From positions 1-7,104 of the forward strand of contig CAJXVF010000113.1 in assembly GCA_913060845.1 (NCBI GenBank): a stretch of DNA of 7,104 nt, given 5' to 3'. The stretch comes from an uncultured Alphaproteobacteria bacterium. GTDB taxonomy: Bacteria; Pseudomonadota; Alphaproteobacteria; Bin95. The notes below the pieces were generated by a model. The model made no database searches. It saw only the letters and a program-made list of their open reading frames with translations, and was not told where the DNA came from. Both the position numbers and the translations under genes were made by a program. This document shows, one piece after another, positions 1 through 6,251 of this stretch. Positions within the stretch are counted from its first letter, which is position 1; every line of letters starts with the position of its first letter.

Positions 1-32
1 CTCGTGGGCTCGGAGATGTGTATAAGAGACAG
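1..32 (+). other. Nextera Read 2 transposase adapter (library artefact)
   Basis: The first 32 bases match the Illumina Nextera Read 2 adapter without its first two bases. They end in the 19-base Tn5 mosaic end AGATGTGTATAAGAGACAG at 14-32. This is synthetic sequence that was not trimmed, so genomic DNA begins at 33. It should not be read as a transposon end. Confidence 0.98.
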
Positions 33-229
33 GTGCGGAATACACTGTCAGCTTCGTGCCGAAGGTGAAGATTGAAGTGGTCGTAGCAGATAATCAGGTC
101 GAGGCTGCGGTTGAGGCGATCCAAAAATCCGCGCAATCGGGACAGATCGGCGACGGCAAGATTTTCGTCTACGATATCGCCAGCGCCGTGCGGATCCGCA
201 CGGGTGAGACGGGCGACTCAGCGCTGTAG
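33..229 (+). CDS. P-II family nitrogen regulatory protein (GlnB/GlnK), C-terminal part
   Basis: The open frame enters from the adapter and stops at TAG 227-229. The first complete genomic codon is at 35, which leaves 64 residues. This equals the length from Ala49 to the end of the 112-residue E. coli GlnB. P-II proteins are cytoplasmic trimers that bind ATP/ADP and 2-oxoglutarate and signal nitrogen status to ammonium transport, GlnE and NtrB. Visible marks are AEY, whose Tyr corresponds to the uridylylated Tyr51 at the tip of the T-loop, then SFVPKVKIEVVV, the B-loop SGQIGDGKIFV and the C-terminal RIRTGETG signature. The Ser before FVPK and the Ala-Leu end look more like GlnK than GlnB to me, but that assignment is inference. 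An amtB or glnA partner does not follow. The N-terminal half and the promoter are off the contig. The 34-base gap to the aminotransferase would allow co-transcription. Confidence 0.95.
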
Positions 230-263
230 CTCTGCGCGCCCACAATGAGAGGGCGCTAAGGCT

Positions 264-1202
264 TTGGGTACGCACGACTATCTAGACGACCCCCGCAACG
301 CGGACATCCTGATCGATATTAACGGCGAACATAAACGCCGAGCGGAGGCCATGGTCTCCGTTTTCGATTCGGGCTTTATCTTGGGCGATGGCGTGTGGGA
401 AGGCATTCGCCTGCACAACGGATCGCTCGCGTTCATGGATGCTCATATGGAGCGGTTGTGGGAAGGGGCGACGGCCATTGATATGGACCTTGGCCTCACC
501 AAAGCCGAGCTGACGGACCGGATTAAGGCCGTCTGCGCCGCTAATGGCATGACGACCGACGTGCATATTCGATTGATGGTGACACGCGGCATTAAATCAA
601 CGCCCTACCAGCACCCACGGGTCACGATTTCAGGACCGACCATTGTTATCATTCCAGAATGGAAATCACCGACGCCGGAAACGGCTGTGCGTCCACTCAC
701 ACTCTTTACGGTGCATGTGCGCCGGGGCGCTGCGGATGTTCAGGACCCGAAGCTTAACAGCCATTCCAAGCTGAATTGCATCCTGGCCTGCATCCAGGCG
801 GATAAAGCGGGCGCGGATGAAGGGCTTATGCTGGATCCTGATGGGTTTGTCGCGACCTGTAATTCCGTTCACTTCTTCATCGTGAAGAAGGGTGAGATTT
901 GGACGTCTACGGGCGATTACTGCCTGGCAGGTATCACCCGCGCCAATATCCTGGATGTCGCGCGCAAAGCCGGTATTCCAACCCATGAGCGGCGCTTCAG
1001 CTTGACGGACGTTTATAGCGCCGAAGAAGCCTTCGTCACCGGCACGTTTGCTGGTGTAGCGCCGGTTGGCATTATCGATGGTCGGACCATTGGTACTGGA
1101 CAGCGGGGCTTTGTCACCGAACGACTGCAAGGTCTCTATAAGGCGTTTATTGATGCGGATTGCGCTCGCTCATGTGCCAAGGCTTCTCGCGCAGACGCAT
1201 GA
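264..1202 (+). CDS. Class IV (fold type IV) PLP-dependent aminotransferase, BCAT/D-amino-acid transaminase-like
   Basis: A cytoplasmic transaminase of the IlvE/Dat/PabC superfamily, 312 residues, close to the usual length. The N-terminal signature SVFDSGFILGDGVWEGIR is at residues 32-49. The lysine segment DPKLNSHSKLN is at 161-171, and either K163 or K169 could carry PLP. DEGLMLDPDGF follows at 185-195, and the phosphate-binding GITR (223-226) and TGTFAG (259-264) are present. Two departures from the textbook enzymes are visible. The Glu that normally contacts the PLP pyridine nitrogen (in VTEG or ISEG) is a Thr here, in VATCNSVHFF. The lysine-to-Glu spacing is also longer than in E. coli IlvE, Dat or PabC. 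The substrate is unknown. The start is TTG at 264: a TGA at 246-248 closes the frame upstream, GAGAGGG at 247-253 is a plausible ribosome site, and the next ATG (351) would remove residues that look conserved. The 3' end overlaps the deiminase gene. Confidence 0.92.
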   Translation: MGTHDYLDDPRNADILIDINGEHKRRAEAMVSVFDSGFILGDGVWEGIRLHNGSLAFMDAHMERLWEGATAIDMDLGLTKAELTDRIKAVCAANGMTTDVHIRLMVTRGIKSTPYQHPRVTISGPTIVIIPEWKSPTPETAVRPLTLFTVHVRRGAADVQDPKLNSHSKLNCILACIQADKAGADEGLMLDPDGFVATCNSVHFFIVKKGEIWTSTGDYCLAGITRANILDVARKAGIPTHERRFSLTDVYSAEEAFVTGTFAGVAPVGIIDGRTIGTGQRGFVTERLQGLYKAFIDADCARSCAKASRADA

Positions 1203-2287
1203 TGCAGATGGGCGGTGGGGCTGCGGCCTTGGCGCTCACTAGTGGCGGGAGAGCAGCGGCGAAAATGCGAGATGCAAAGAGCGCCGGATACCACCTTCCA
1301 GAGGAAAGCGAGCCACACGCGCGGACTTTTATGCAATGGCCGGTAAGCCGGAAGGTTCATCCTGATCCGATCTTCCTAGATATGCTCCAGGATACGATTG
1401 CGACGGTGGCCAATGTCATTGCCGAGTTCGAGCTGGTTGTCATGCTGATGGACCAGCGGTTCGCTGCAAAAGCACGGCGCAAGCTCTCGGGCGATGTCGA
1501 TATTTGGGACATCCCAACGGATGACCTTTGGTGCAGGGATGCTGGGCCGTTATTCGTTAAGAATGATGATGGTGCGCTTGCAATTTCGCATCTGAATTTC
1601 AATGGTTGGGGCGGCAAGCAGGTCCACGCCAATGACGGCCAGATTGCGCGTCGGGTGGCTGAGCGCATGGGCTTGCCATTGTTTGATAATGGTCTCGTCG
1701 GCGAGGCGGGTGGCGCAGAGGTAGATGGCCAAGATACGCTGATCGCCCATGCCAGTAGCTGGGTAAACAGTAACCGCAATGTTGGTTCAAAAGCCGCTGT
1801 TGAAGCGCAAATGAAGCAAGCATTTGGTGTCGAAAAGGTAATTTGGGCGACGGGCGTTAAAGGCGGTGACATTACGGATTATCACATCGACGCGCTGGCC
1901 CGGTTCACGGTGCCCGGCAAGGTCTTGATCCAACTGCCGGAAGATATTGATCCCAATGAGCCATGGAGCGCAGCCGCATTTAAAACCTACGATATCCTGG
2001 CTGATGCAACGGATGCTACAGGCCGTTCGCTGCAGTTAACTACGCTTCTAGAACCATATGACACCCGGATCAAAAGCGCTGATTTCGTCGCTTCATATGT
2101 CAATTACTACGTCTGCAATGGTGCCGTGATCTCAGCTAATTTCGGCGATAGAGAAACAGATGAGGAAGCCGCTCGTGTGCTTGCAGCGCTTTATCCTGGC
2201 CGCGAGATAGTAAGCCTCAACGTTGATCCGATTGGCGAGACTGGCGGCGGCATCCACTGCGCCACGCAGCAGCAACCGGCAGTTTGA
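1172..2287 (+). CDS. Agmatine deiminase / peptidylarginine deiminase (PAD_porph) family protein with Tat signal
   Basis: Guanidino-group deiminase; the family prototype converts agmatine to N-carbamoylputrescine and ammonia. From ATG 1172 it has 371 residues. Residues 1-30 look like a twin-arginine signal: SRRRMM, a Gly/Ala/Leu hydrophobic stretch, and an RAAA cleavage-like site. The mature part begins near GYHLPEESEPHARTFMQWP. Catalytic landmarks are all present: WCRDAGP at 120-126 (acidic Asp123), EAGGAEVDG, HID (His238, Asp240) and GGGIHC with nucleophile Cys363, followed by the typical TQQQP end. Export to the periplasm is inferred. Arginine-like substrates other than agmatine, such as peptidyl-arginine, are possible. 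The start is uncertain: TTG 1160, ATG 1172 and ATG 1199 are in frame. ATG 1199 forms an ATGA overlap with the aminotransferase stop but would discard the Arg pair. None has a strong Shine-Dalgarno. ATG 1172 is chosen because it keeps the Tat motif. Confidence 0.9.
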   Translation: MCQGFSRRRMMQMGGGAAALALTSGGRAAAKMRDAKSAGYHLPEESEPHARTFMQWPVSRKVHPDPIFLDMLQDTIATVANVIAEFELVVMLMDQRFAAKARRKLSGDVDIWDIPTDDLWCRDAGPLFVKNDDGALAISHLNFNGWGGKQVHANDGQIARRVAERMGLPLFDNGLVGEAGGAEVDGQDTLIAHASSWVNSNRNVGSKAAVEAQMKQAFGVEKVIWATGVKGGDITDYHIDALARFTVPGKVLIQLPEDIDPNEPWSAAAFKTYDILADATDATGRSLQLTTLLEPYDTRIKSADFVASYVNYYVCNGAVISANFGDRETDEEAARVLAALYPGREIVSLNVDPIGETGGGIHCATQQQPAV

Positions 2288-2290
2288 GCG

Positions 2291-2737
2291 ATGTGGACCT
2301 GTATCAAAGCGAATGCCCACGCACGGGAGGCTTTGGGCGCAGTCCTAGTGGCAGTTTTTGCTCTTGCGGCGCTAATTGGGGTGAAGCTACAGGTGGACGC
2401 AACTAGCCAGCTACAGAAAGAACAGGCAGCGCGAGAGATCTATAGTGAGTTTTTGGCGCTGTCAGTTCGCCAGCCTGCATTGGCAGCCGGCGGATATTGT
2501 GATCGCCGTGACGCCACCCAAATCATCGCATATGAAAATTATGTCGAGTACCTACTTTAAACCGCCGAACAGGTGATCGACATGGACCAGGATTGGGAAA
2601 CGCCTATCCGCCAAACTATGAAACGCCATGGCGATTACATTTGTGCACGCAATGACTGGACCGGATACCCGACATCAGTCTTGCAACTGATTGAGGATGT
2701 CCGTGCAGATCAATGCGTGAACCAGACAGCTTATTAG
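2291..2737 (+). pseudogene. Small membrane-anchored protein of unknown function, interrupted by in-frame TAA
   Basis: The ATG at 2291 lies 3 bases after the deiminase stop. The frame runs 89 codons to TAA 2558-2560, then continues in the same frame without another stop for 58 codons to TAG 2735-2737. Residues 13-33 form one hydrophobic helix (ALGAVLVAVFALAALIGVKL). The remainder is a soluble helical domain with Cys in GGYCDRRD, YICARNDW and ADQC. The reading resumes as TAEQVIDMDQDWETPIRQ, which is compositionally continuous with YVEYLL before the stop. The simplest explanation is a Tyr codon (TAC or TAT) changed to TAA by one base. The intact product would be about 148 residues. I do not recognise a named family. 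If truncation is real, an 89-residue anchored peptide would remain; restart at ATG 2582 is possible but lacks an obvious ribosome site. A base-call or amplification error is an alternative. Confidence 0.7.
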
Positions 2738-3390
2738 CTAAGCAATCGCGTCCGGATAATTCCTTCTAAGTCTGGCCAGCTTTCTGCTTGCGCATGCGCT
2801 GCGTCGACAGGGCCAAGCAACTTCCTGAGTGTTGGATGAGTGACGTAGTGTAGGCGGTGCACGTCAGGCGCTATTTCCGCGACGCTCACGTGATGATGCG
2901 CGATGTCATCGACGAAAGCGCACGGGCCTTTGGTCTTGGCAGCAAGAGCGGCAACAGCGGTTCCCTTTGGGCCGGACCAGGGGGCCAATGCCATCCTGAA
3001 GGCAGACGCTTCCAGCGCGTGGCGTCGATCATCGGCCGCTTTTGAAGGCACATTGCTGAGAACGACGGCTTGCACGCCATCGGCTTGTAGACGGGCAATG
3101 GCCGGTGCGGCATCTGGGTCGGCCGGCATCGTGCGGGTGCGTTCGCCAAAAAAGGCTTGGATCAGCGCGCCTACGGTCTCTTTGCTGGAGGCGGCGCCGC
3201 CTGGGGCATCAAGCACATTGCCATTCAGTGCATAGCTTTTGAACTGAAAGGCATGGCCACGGCTTTCAATGAAGTCCTGGAATGTGGCCATGAAGTGAAA
3301 CAGCACCTCGTCGGCATCGACAATCAAAAGCGGCTTATGCGGATCAAGATCAATCGTGCTTGCCAGCGCTTCAGCGCGCGCTTCGCTCAT
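2734..3390 (-). CDS. HAD-like hydrolase (putative phosphatase)
   Basis: Cytoplasmic protein of 218 residues with the haloacid dehalogenase motif series in order. Motif I is LLIVDADEVLF, with nucleophile Asp25 and general acid/base Asp27. Motif II is VVLSN, with Ser112 and Asn113. Motif III is Lys142 in GPKG. Motif IV is the Asp161-Asp162 pair in AFVDDIAHHH. A cap-like insert lies between motifs I and II. These residues support Mg-dependent phosphate-ester hydrolysis, but the substrate cannot be told. The start ATG (3388-3390) overlaps the DUF454 stop in an ATGA, so translation is probably coupled. It is the last gene of the minus-strand operon, and its TAA shares bases with the stop codon of the convergent broken gene. 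Confidence 0.85.
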   Translation of the reverse strand: MSEARAEALASTIDLDPHKPLLIVDADEVLFHFMATFQDFIESRGHAFQFKSYALNGNVLDAPGGAASSKETVGALIQAFFGERTRTMPADPDAAPAIARLQADGVQAVVLSNVPSKAADDRRHALEASAFRMALAPWSGPKGTAVAALAAKTKGPCAFVDDIAHHHVSVAEIAPDVHRLHYVTHPTLRKLLGPVDAAHAQAESWPDLEGIIRTRLLS

Positions 3391-3842
3391 GGAGAGTCCT
3401 CGATTGCTGGCATCGGTGTGGGCTCGACTGGCGGGTAGCTAGGCCGGGTCAGAATGAACCACCCGACGGTGGCTAGGATGAGGCCAACGATCACCGAAAC
3501 ATAAATAGGCGGTTGTCCAACGACTGTGAGTGCTGCAAAGCTGCTGAGCATTGTCAGCACGGCTGCAAACTTCGCAATCGGTGGAATAACACCGTGGCGT
3601 TCCCATGCGATGAGCATTGGGCCAAATGTTGACTGGCTATAGATCCATGCACGCCAGCGTTTTGAGCTTTTGCCGAATGCCCAGGCGGCGACTAAAAGAA
3701 ATGGCACTGTCGGTAAGATCGGCAAGATAGCGCCGGCAGCGGCAAGCGCTACCGCAAGCCACCCAAGCGCAAACCAGAATGGGCGGGTTGCCTTGCTGGC
3801 AAGCCGCGTTTCCGTCATCAGGTCGTCATGGGGATCGCTCAA
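3387..3842 (-). CDS. DUF454 (YbaN family) inner-membrane protein
   Basis: Protein of 151 residues matching the layout of E. coli YbaN. After a polar N-terminus comes PFWFALGWLAVALAAAGAIL (first membrane helix), then the family hallmark LPILPTVPFLL at 40-50 and AAWAFGKSSKRWRAW at 52-66. Two more hydrophobic segments follow at about 92-108 and 112-131, and a Pro-rich tail ends the protein. The function of the family is not established. The longest start is TTG at 3842, which overlaps the upstream nitroreductase stop as TTGA. An ATG at 3818 (residue 9) is an equally reasonable start and would remove only polar residues. The stop overlaps the HAD gene start as ATGA. Both junctions point to one coupled transcript. 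Confidence 0.9.
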   Translation of the reverse strand: MSDPHDDLMTETRLASKATRPFWFALGWLAVALAAAGAILPILPTVPFLLVAAWAFGKSSKRWRAWIYSQSTFGPMLIAWERHGVIPPIAKFAAVLTMLSSFAALTVVGQPPIYVSVIVGLILATVGWFILTRPSYPPVEPTPMPAIEDSP

Positions 3843-4420
3843 GCGGCGGCACCTTTGCCAAAGGGTTCGATATAACCTTCGGGCGCCATGCGTTCTTTGT
3901 CAGGCACGGGGCCAGCGGCGCGGCCGACATAGAGGAAGCCGATAATCTCATCCTCTTCCTTCATGTCGAAGAACGTTTTCACATGGCTGTCTTGGGCGTT
4001 CTTGCCGGTCAGCAAAATGGCACCGAAGCCTTTGGCCTCTGCTGCGAGCAGCATGTTCTGAGCGGCGCACCCAGCGGCGACGATCTGTTCGACCGGCGGC
4101 ACGTTCGGGCGATCAAGCGTCACGCGCGCCAGAATGGCGATGATGGTTGGCGCGCGCAGCGGCCTGCCGATTTCCTTAGCGATGGCTTCTTCGGTCGCAT
4201 TCGGGTCCCTGCGGCGGAGCGCTTCGGCGAAAACCTGGCCAAGCGTCGCCCGATCTTCGCCTTCAATGATGACGAAGCGCCAAGGGCGGATGGCACCATG
4301 ATCAGGGGCTGTCATCGCCGCGCACATCATATTCTGCACATCAGCGTGTGAGGGGCCTTGATCATCCATCAAGCGGGGCGGCGTTGATTTGCGGTTGAGC
4401 AATGCCTCAAGCACGGTCAT
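3839..4420 (-). CDS. Nitroreductase family protein, YdjA-like
   Basis: Flavin (FMN)-dependent NAD(P)H oxidoreductase of 193 residues, soluble and expected to be dimeric. The sequence follows E. coli YdjA closely: LLNRKS at 7-12 (FMN phosphate contact), AAMTAPDHGAIRPWRFVIIEG at 34-54, RAPTIIAILA at 89-98, VEQIVAAGCAAQNMLLAAEAKGFG at 110-134 and EIIGFLYVG at 158-166. The physiological substrate of YdjA-type enzymes is unclear, and nitro compounds are the usual assay substrates. ATG 4418-4420 has AGGAG on the minus strand at 4434-4430, nine bases upstream. It is the first gene of a three-gene operon, and its TGA overlaps the next start. Transcription must begin in the divergent region beyond 4421. 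Confidence 0.92.
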   Translation of the reverse strand: MTVLEALLNRKSTPPRLMDDQGPSHADVQNMMCAAMTAPDHGAIRPWRFVIIEGEDRATLGQVFAEALRRRDPNATEEAIAKEIGRPLRAPTIIAILARVTLDRPNVPPVEQIVAAGCAAQNMLLAAEAKGFGAILLTGKNAQDSHVKTFFDMKEEDEIIGFLYVGRAAGPVPDKERMAPEGYIEPFGKGAAA

Positions 4421-4540
4421 CGGATGCGTCTCCTAAAATTTCAGTCTTGGGTGGCTATTTTATCAATATGGCGCAAATGCCTTGAGATTGTATCATTGCT
4501 GCAAATTATTTTCCCGCTTCGCTTCGGAGACGTATCGACC
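4421..4540. promoter_or_regulatory. Divergent intergenic control region
   Basis: This 120-base, AT-rich gap separates the minus-strand nitroreductase operon from the plus-strand CoA-transferase and must carry both promoters. On the plus strand, TTGAGA (4482-4487), a 17-base spacer and ATTATT (4505-4510) are a weak sigma70-like candidate. GGAGA (4526-4530) is the likely ribosome site for ATG 4541. On the minus strand, GATAAAAT (reverse complement of 4456-4463) could serve as a -10, but I see no good -35. No clear operator repeat is visible. Confidence 0.4.
4430..4434 (-). promoter_or_regulatory. Ribosome binding site of the nitroreductase gene
   Basis: The minus strand reads AGGAG here, nine bases before the ATG at 4420-4418. 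It fixes that start. Confidence 0.65.
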
Positions 4541-5761
4541 ATGTCCGCCCCATTGCCCAAAGGCCCATTAGATGGCGTCCGTATTATTGATCTGACAACG
4601 GTAATGTTTGGGCCGTATTGCACCCAAATTCTGGCGGAAATGGGCGCTGACGTCATTAAGATTGAGCAGCCTGCGGGCGATACATCGCGCCATGTTGGCC
4701 CAGGTCGCAGCCCGGGCATGTCTGGCGGATACCTCACCAAGGCCCGCAATAAACGCTCGATCATGCTGGACCTGAAGCAGGATGCCGCAAAGCCGATTTT
4801 TGCAAAACTGATCGAGGGCGCGGATGCCTTTGTCCACAATATTCGCCCTAAGCCCGCAGCCCGGATCGGGATTGACTATGAAACGGTGCAGGCGATCAAC
4901 AAGGAGATCGTCTATTGCGCTGCGACAGGGTTCCGGCCTGAGGGCCCTTATGCGGACAAGGCGGCCTATGATGACTTAATCCAAGGCCTTTCAGGGTTTG
5001 CATCACTGAACGGGAAGGTTTCCGGCGGCGAGCCAAGCTATGCGCCAAGCGTTATCGTGGACAAAGTTTCTGGGCTGTTTGCGAGCTATGCCGTGATGAT
5101 GGCCTTGTTTCATCGGGAACGGACAGGCGAGGGCCAGCGGGTTGATGTTGGCATGTTTGAGGCCTTCACGGCCTTCTTGATGCAAGAGCACTTGCAGGGC
5201 CGCGCGTTTGAGCCGCCAATTGGCCCTGCCGGATATTCGCGCCTGCTGACGACCCACCGTCGGCCCTACAAAACGGCGGACAGCTACGTATGTGTGGTGC
5301 CGTATACGGATCGCCATTGGCGGTCATTCTTCCGTATCGTTGGTCGCCCGGAACTGGCGGCGGATGAACGCTTTGCCACAATCGCCAACCGGACCGTTCA
5401 CATCGATGCGCTGTATGCAATCGTGGCGGATTCGCTGACCGTACGCACCACGGCTGAGTGGCTCGAAGCGCTGGCAGAAGCCGATATCGCCGCGATGCCG
5501 ATGCATGATGTGGAGAGTGTGATTGATGATCCGCACATCCAAGCCATTGGCTTGTTTTCAGAACACGACCATCCAACCGAAGGCAAGGTTCGATACATCG
5601 AAGCGCCAGTGCATCTGTCGAAGACGCCAGGCGGCCTTCGGCATCACGCAGACCATCTTGGCCAAAGCAGCGTGCCAATTCTGGAGGAGATCGGGCTGAG
5701 TCAATCTGAGATCGATGCCTTGATCGACGCTGGCGTCACCAAAGATGGCCGGCCGGAATGA
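4541..5761 (+). CDS. CaiB/BaiF (family III) CoA-transferase
   Basis: Cytoplasmic acyl-CoA transferase of 406 residues, the normal family length. The N-terminal signature is PLDGVRIIDLTTVMFGPYCTQ, with AEMGADVIKIEQPAGDTSR after it. NKRSIMLDLK at 70-79, AYDDLIQGLSG at 142-152, and the catalytic-Asp region PSVIVDKVSGLFASYAVMMAL with Asp174 (equivalent to Asp169 of formyl-CoA transferase) follow. RTGEGQRVDVGMFEA at 194-208 and a C-terminal domain with DRHW (257-260) and ADIAAMPMHDVESVIDDPH complete the pattern. The CoA donor and acceptor acids cannot be predicted. An upstream ATG at 4424 is in frame, but its 39 extra residues have no family character and run through the AT-rich control region, so ATG 4541 is preferred. 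The stop overlaps the DUF4169 start (ATGA), indicating an operon. Confidence 0.94.
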   Translation: MSAPLPKGPLDGVRIIDLTTVMFGPYCTQILAEMGADVIKIEQPAGDTSRHVGPGRSPGMSGGYLTKARNKRSIMLDLKQDAAKPIFAKLIEGADAFVHNIRPKPAARIGIDYETVQAINKEIVYCAATGFRPEGPYADKAAYDDLIQGLSGFASLNGKVSGGEPSYAPSVIVDKVSGLFASYAVMMALFHRERTGEGQRVDVGMFEAFTAFLMQEHLQGRAFEPPIGPAGYSRLLTTHRRPYKTADSYVCVVPYTDRHWRSFFRIVGRPELAADERFATIANRTVHIDALYAIVADSLTVRTTAEWLEALAEADIAAMPMHDVESVIDDPHIQAIGLFSEHDHPTEGKVRYIEAPVHLSKTPGGLRHHADHLGQSSVPILEEIGLSQSEIDALIDAGVTKDGRPE

Positions 5762-5934
5762 CCCAACCGATCAACCTCAACCGCTTCCGCAAAGCCAAGC
5801 AGAAGACTGAGAAAACGGAACAAGCAGCCGCAAACCGTGTAAAATTCGGCCGCACGAAAGCGGAGAAGGCTGAGGATGCGGCGGCAAAAGCGAAACCAAT
5901 CGATCACGTTGATGCGTCAAAGCTAGAAGAGTAA
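5758..5934 (+). CDS. DUF4169 family small protein
   Basis: A 58-residue, strongly charged protein rich in Lys, Ala and Glu. It opens with PINLNRFRKAKQK and contains AAANRVKFGRTKAEKAEDAA, the DUF4169 pattern of an 'NLR..RK' start and a central 'NR..FGR.K..K'. It is predicted helical with no membrane segment, and its function is unknown. The family is known mainly from Alphaproteobacteria, which supports the host assignment. ATG 5758 overlaps the CoA-transferase stop in an ATGA, so it is probably translated by coupling. It ends only 29 bases before the antitoxin start. Confidence 0.88.
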   Translation: MTQPINLNRFRKAKQKTEKTEQAAANRVKFGRTKAEKAEDAAAKAKPIDHVDASKLEE

Positions 5935-5939
5935 ACTCT
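5909..5939 (+). promoter_or_regulatory. Candidate toxin-antitoxin promoter with overlapping inverted repeat
   Basis: TTGATG (5909-5914), 17 bases, then TAAACT (5932-5937) resembles a weak sigma70 promoter within the end of the DUF4169 gene. An inverted repeat, AGAGT-AA-ACTCT (5928-5939), covers the -10. This is the arrangement expected for an autoregulated antitoxin operator. The arms are only five bases long, so chance is possible. Confidence 0.25.
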
Positions 5940-5951
5940 AAGCCCCAGCTC

Positions 5952-5958
5952 AAGGAGG
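5952..5958 (+). promoter_or_regulatory. Strong ribosome binding site deciding the antitoxin start
   Basis: AAGGAGG at 5952-5958 lies five bases before ATG 5964. The in-frame GTG at 5958 overlaps the site itself, so ATG 5964 is the start. Confidence 0.75.
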
Positions 5959-5963
5959 TGAGG

Positions 5964-6251
5964 ATGGATACAGCACCTAGAACCCTAGAAGCCTTATTTG
6001 ACCAAGTCCGCGCGCTGGATGAACCGCAGCAGGCCTGGATCGCAGAACGCCTTGAAGAACAACTTGCCCAAGCCAAAGGCGATGCGGGTCACGAAGTTGC
6101 GCTGCAGGACCCTGATTACCGGGCCTACATTGAGAATGCCTTGGAAGAGGCGGAGCAAGACAGAATCGCTGGCCGAGTTCATTCCGCTGAAGAGGTATTT
6201 AATGCGCTGGAAAAATCTATAAAGGCCAAATATGACGCCCTGCGCGGTTGA
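5964..6251 (+). CDS. Putative antitoxin of a ParE/RelE-type toxin-antitoxin pair
   Basis: Acidic helical protein of 95 residues. An N-terminal helical part (TLEALFDQVRALDEPQQAWIAERLEEQLAQ) precedes a linker and then DPDYRAYIENALEEAEQD, AGRVHSAEEVFNALEKSI. The last part, with 'AGR..S.EEV...L', is the C-terminal layout common in antitoxins encoded before ParE/RelE toxins, where it wraps the toxin. I cannot place it in a named antitoxin family; the call rests mainly on size, charge and the downstream partner. It has the best ribosome site in the window. Its last 20 bases overlap the toxin gene, the usual antitoxin-first order. The protein appears intact although the toxin frame is broken. Confidence 0.7.
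   Translation: MDTAPRTLEALFDQVRALDEPQQAWIAERLEEQLAQAKGDAGHEVALQDPDYRAYIENALEEAEQDRIAGRVHSAEEVFNALEKSIKAKYDALRG

Noticed and set aside
666..1130. 154-codon minus-strand open frame opposite the aminotransferase
   Set aside because: It is antisense to a well-supported coding region, with no recognisable motif.
1357..1872. 171-codon minus-strand open frame opposite the deiminase
   Set aside because: It is a shadow of a gene with all catalytic motifs intact. Its translation is low-complexity Ser/Pro/Ala/Thr-rich without recognisable domains.
2729..2743. Hairpin GCTTA-TTAGC-TAAGC as a bidirectional terminator
   Set aside because: The stem is only five pairs and AT-rich, has no T-tract on either side, and lies within coding sequence of the convergent genes.
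3779..4351. 190-codon plus-strand open frame opposite the nitroreductase
   Set aside because: It is antisense to a clearly recognisable gene, has no family features and no ribosome site, and reflects codon bias.
4424..4540. N-terminal extension of the CoA-transferase from ATG 4424
   Set aside because: The 39 extra residues are not family-like and cover the AT-rich divergent promoter region. ATG 4541 has a GGAGA upstream and gives the normal family start.
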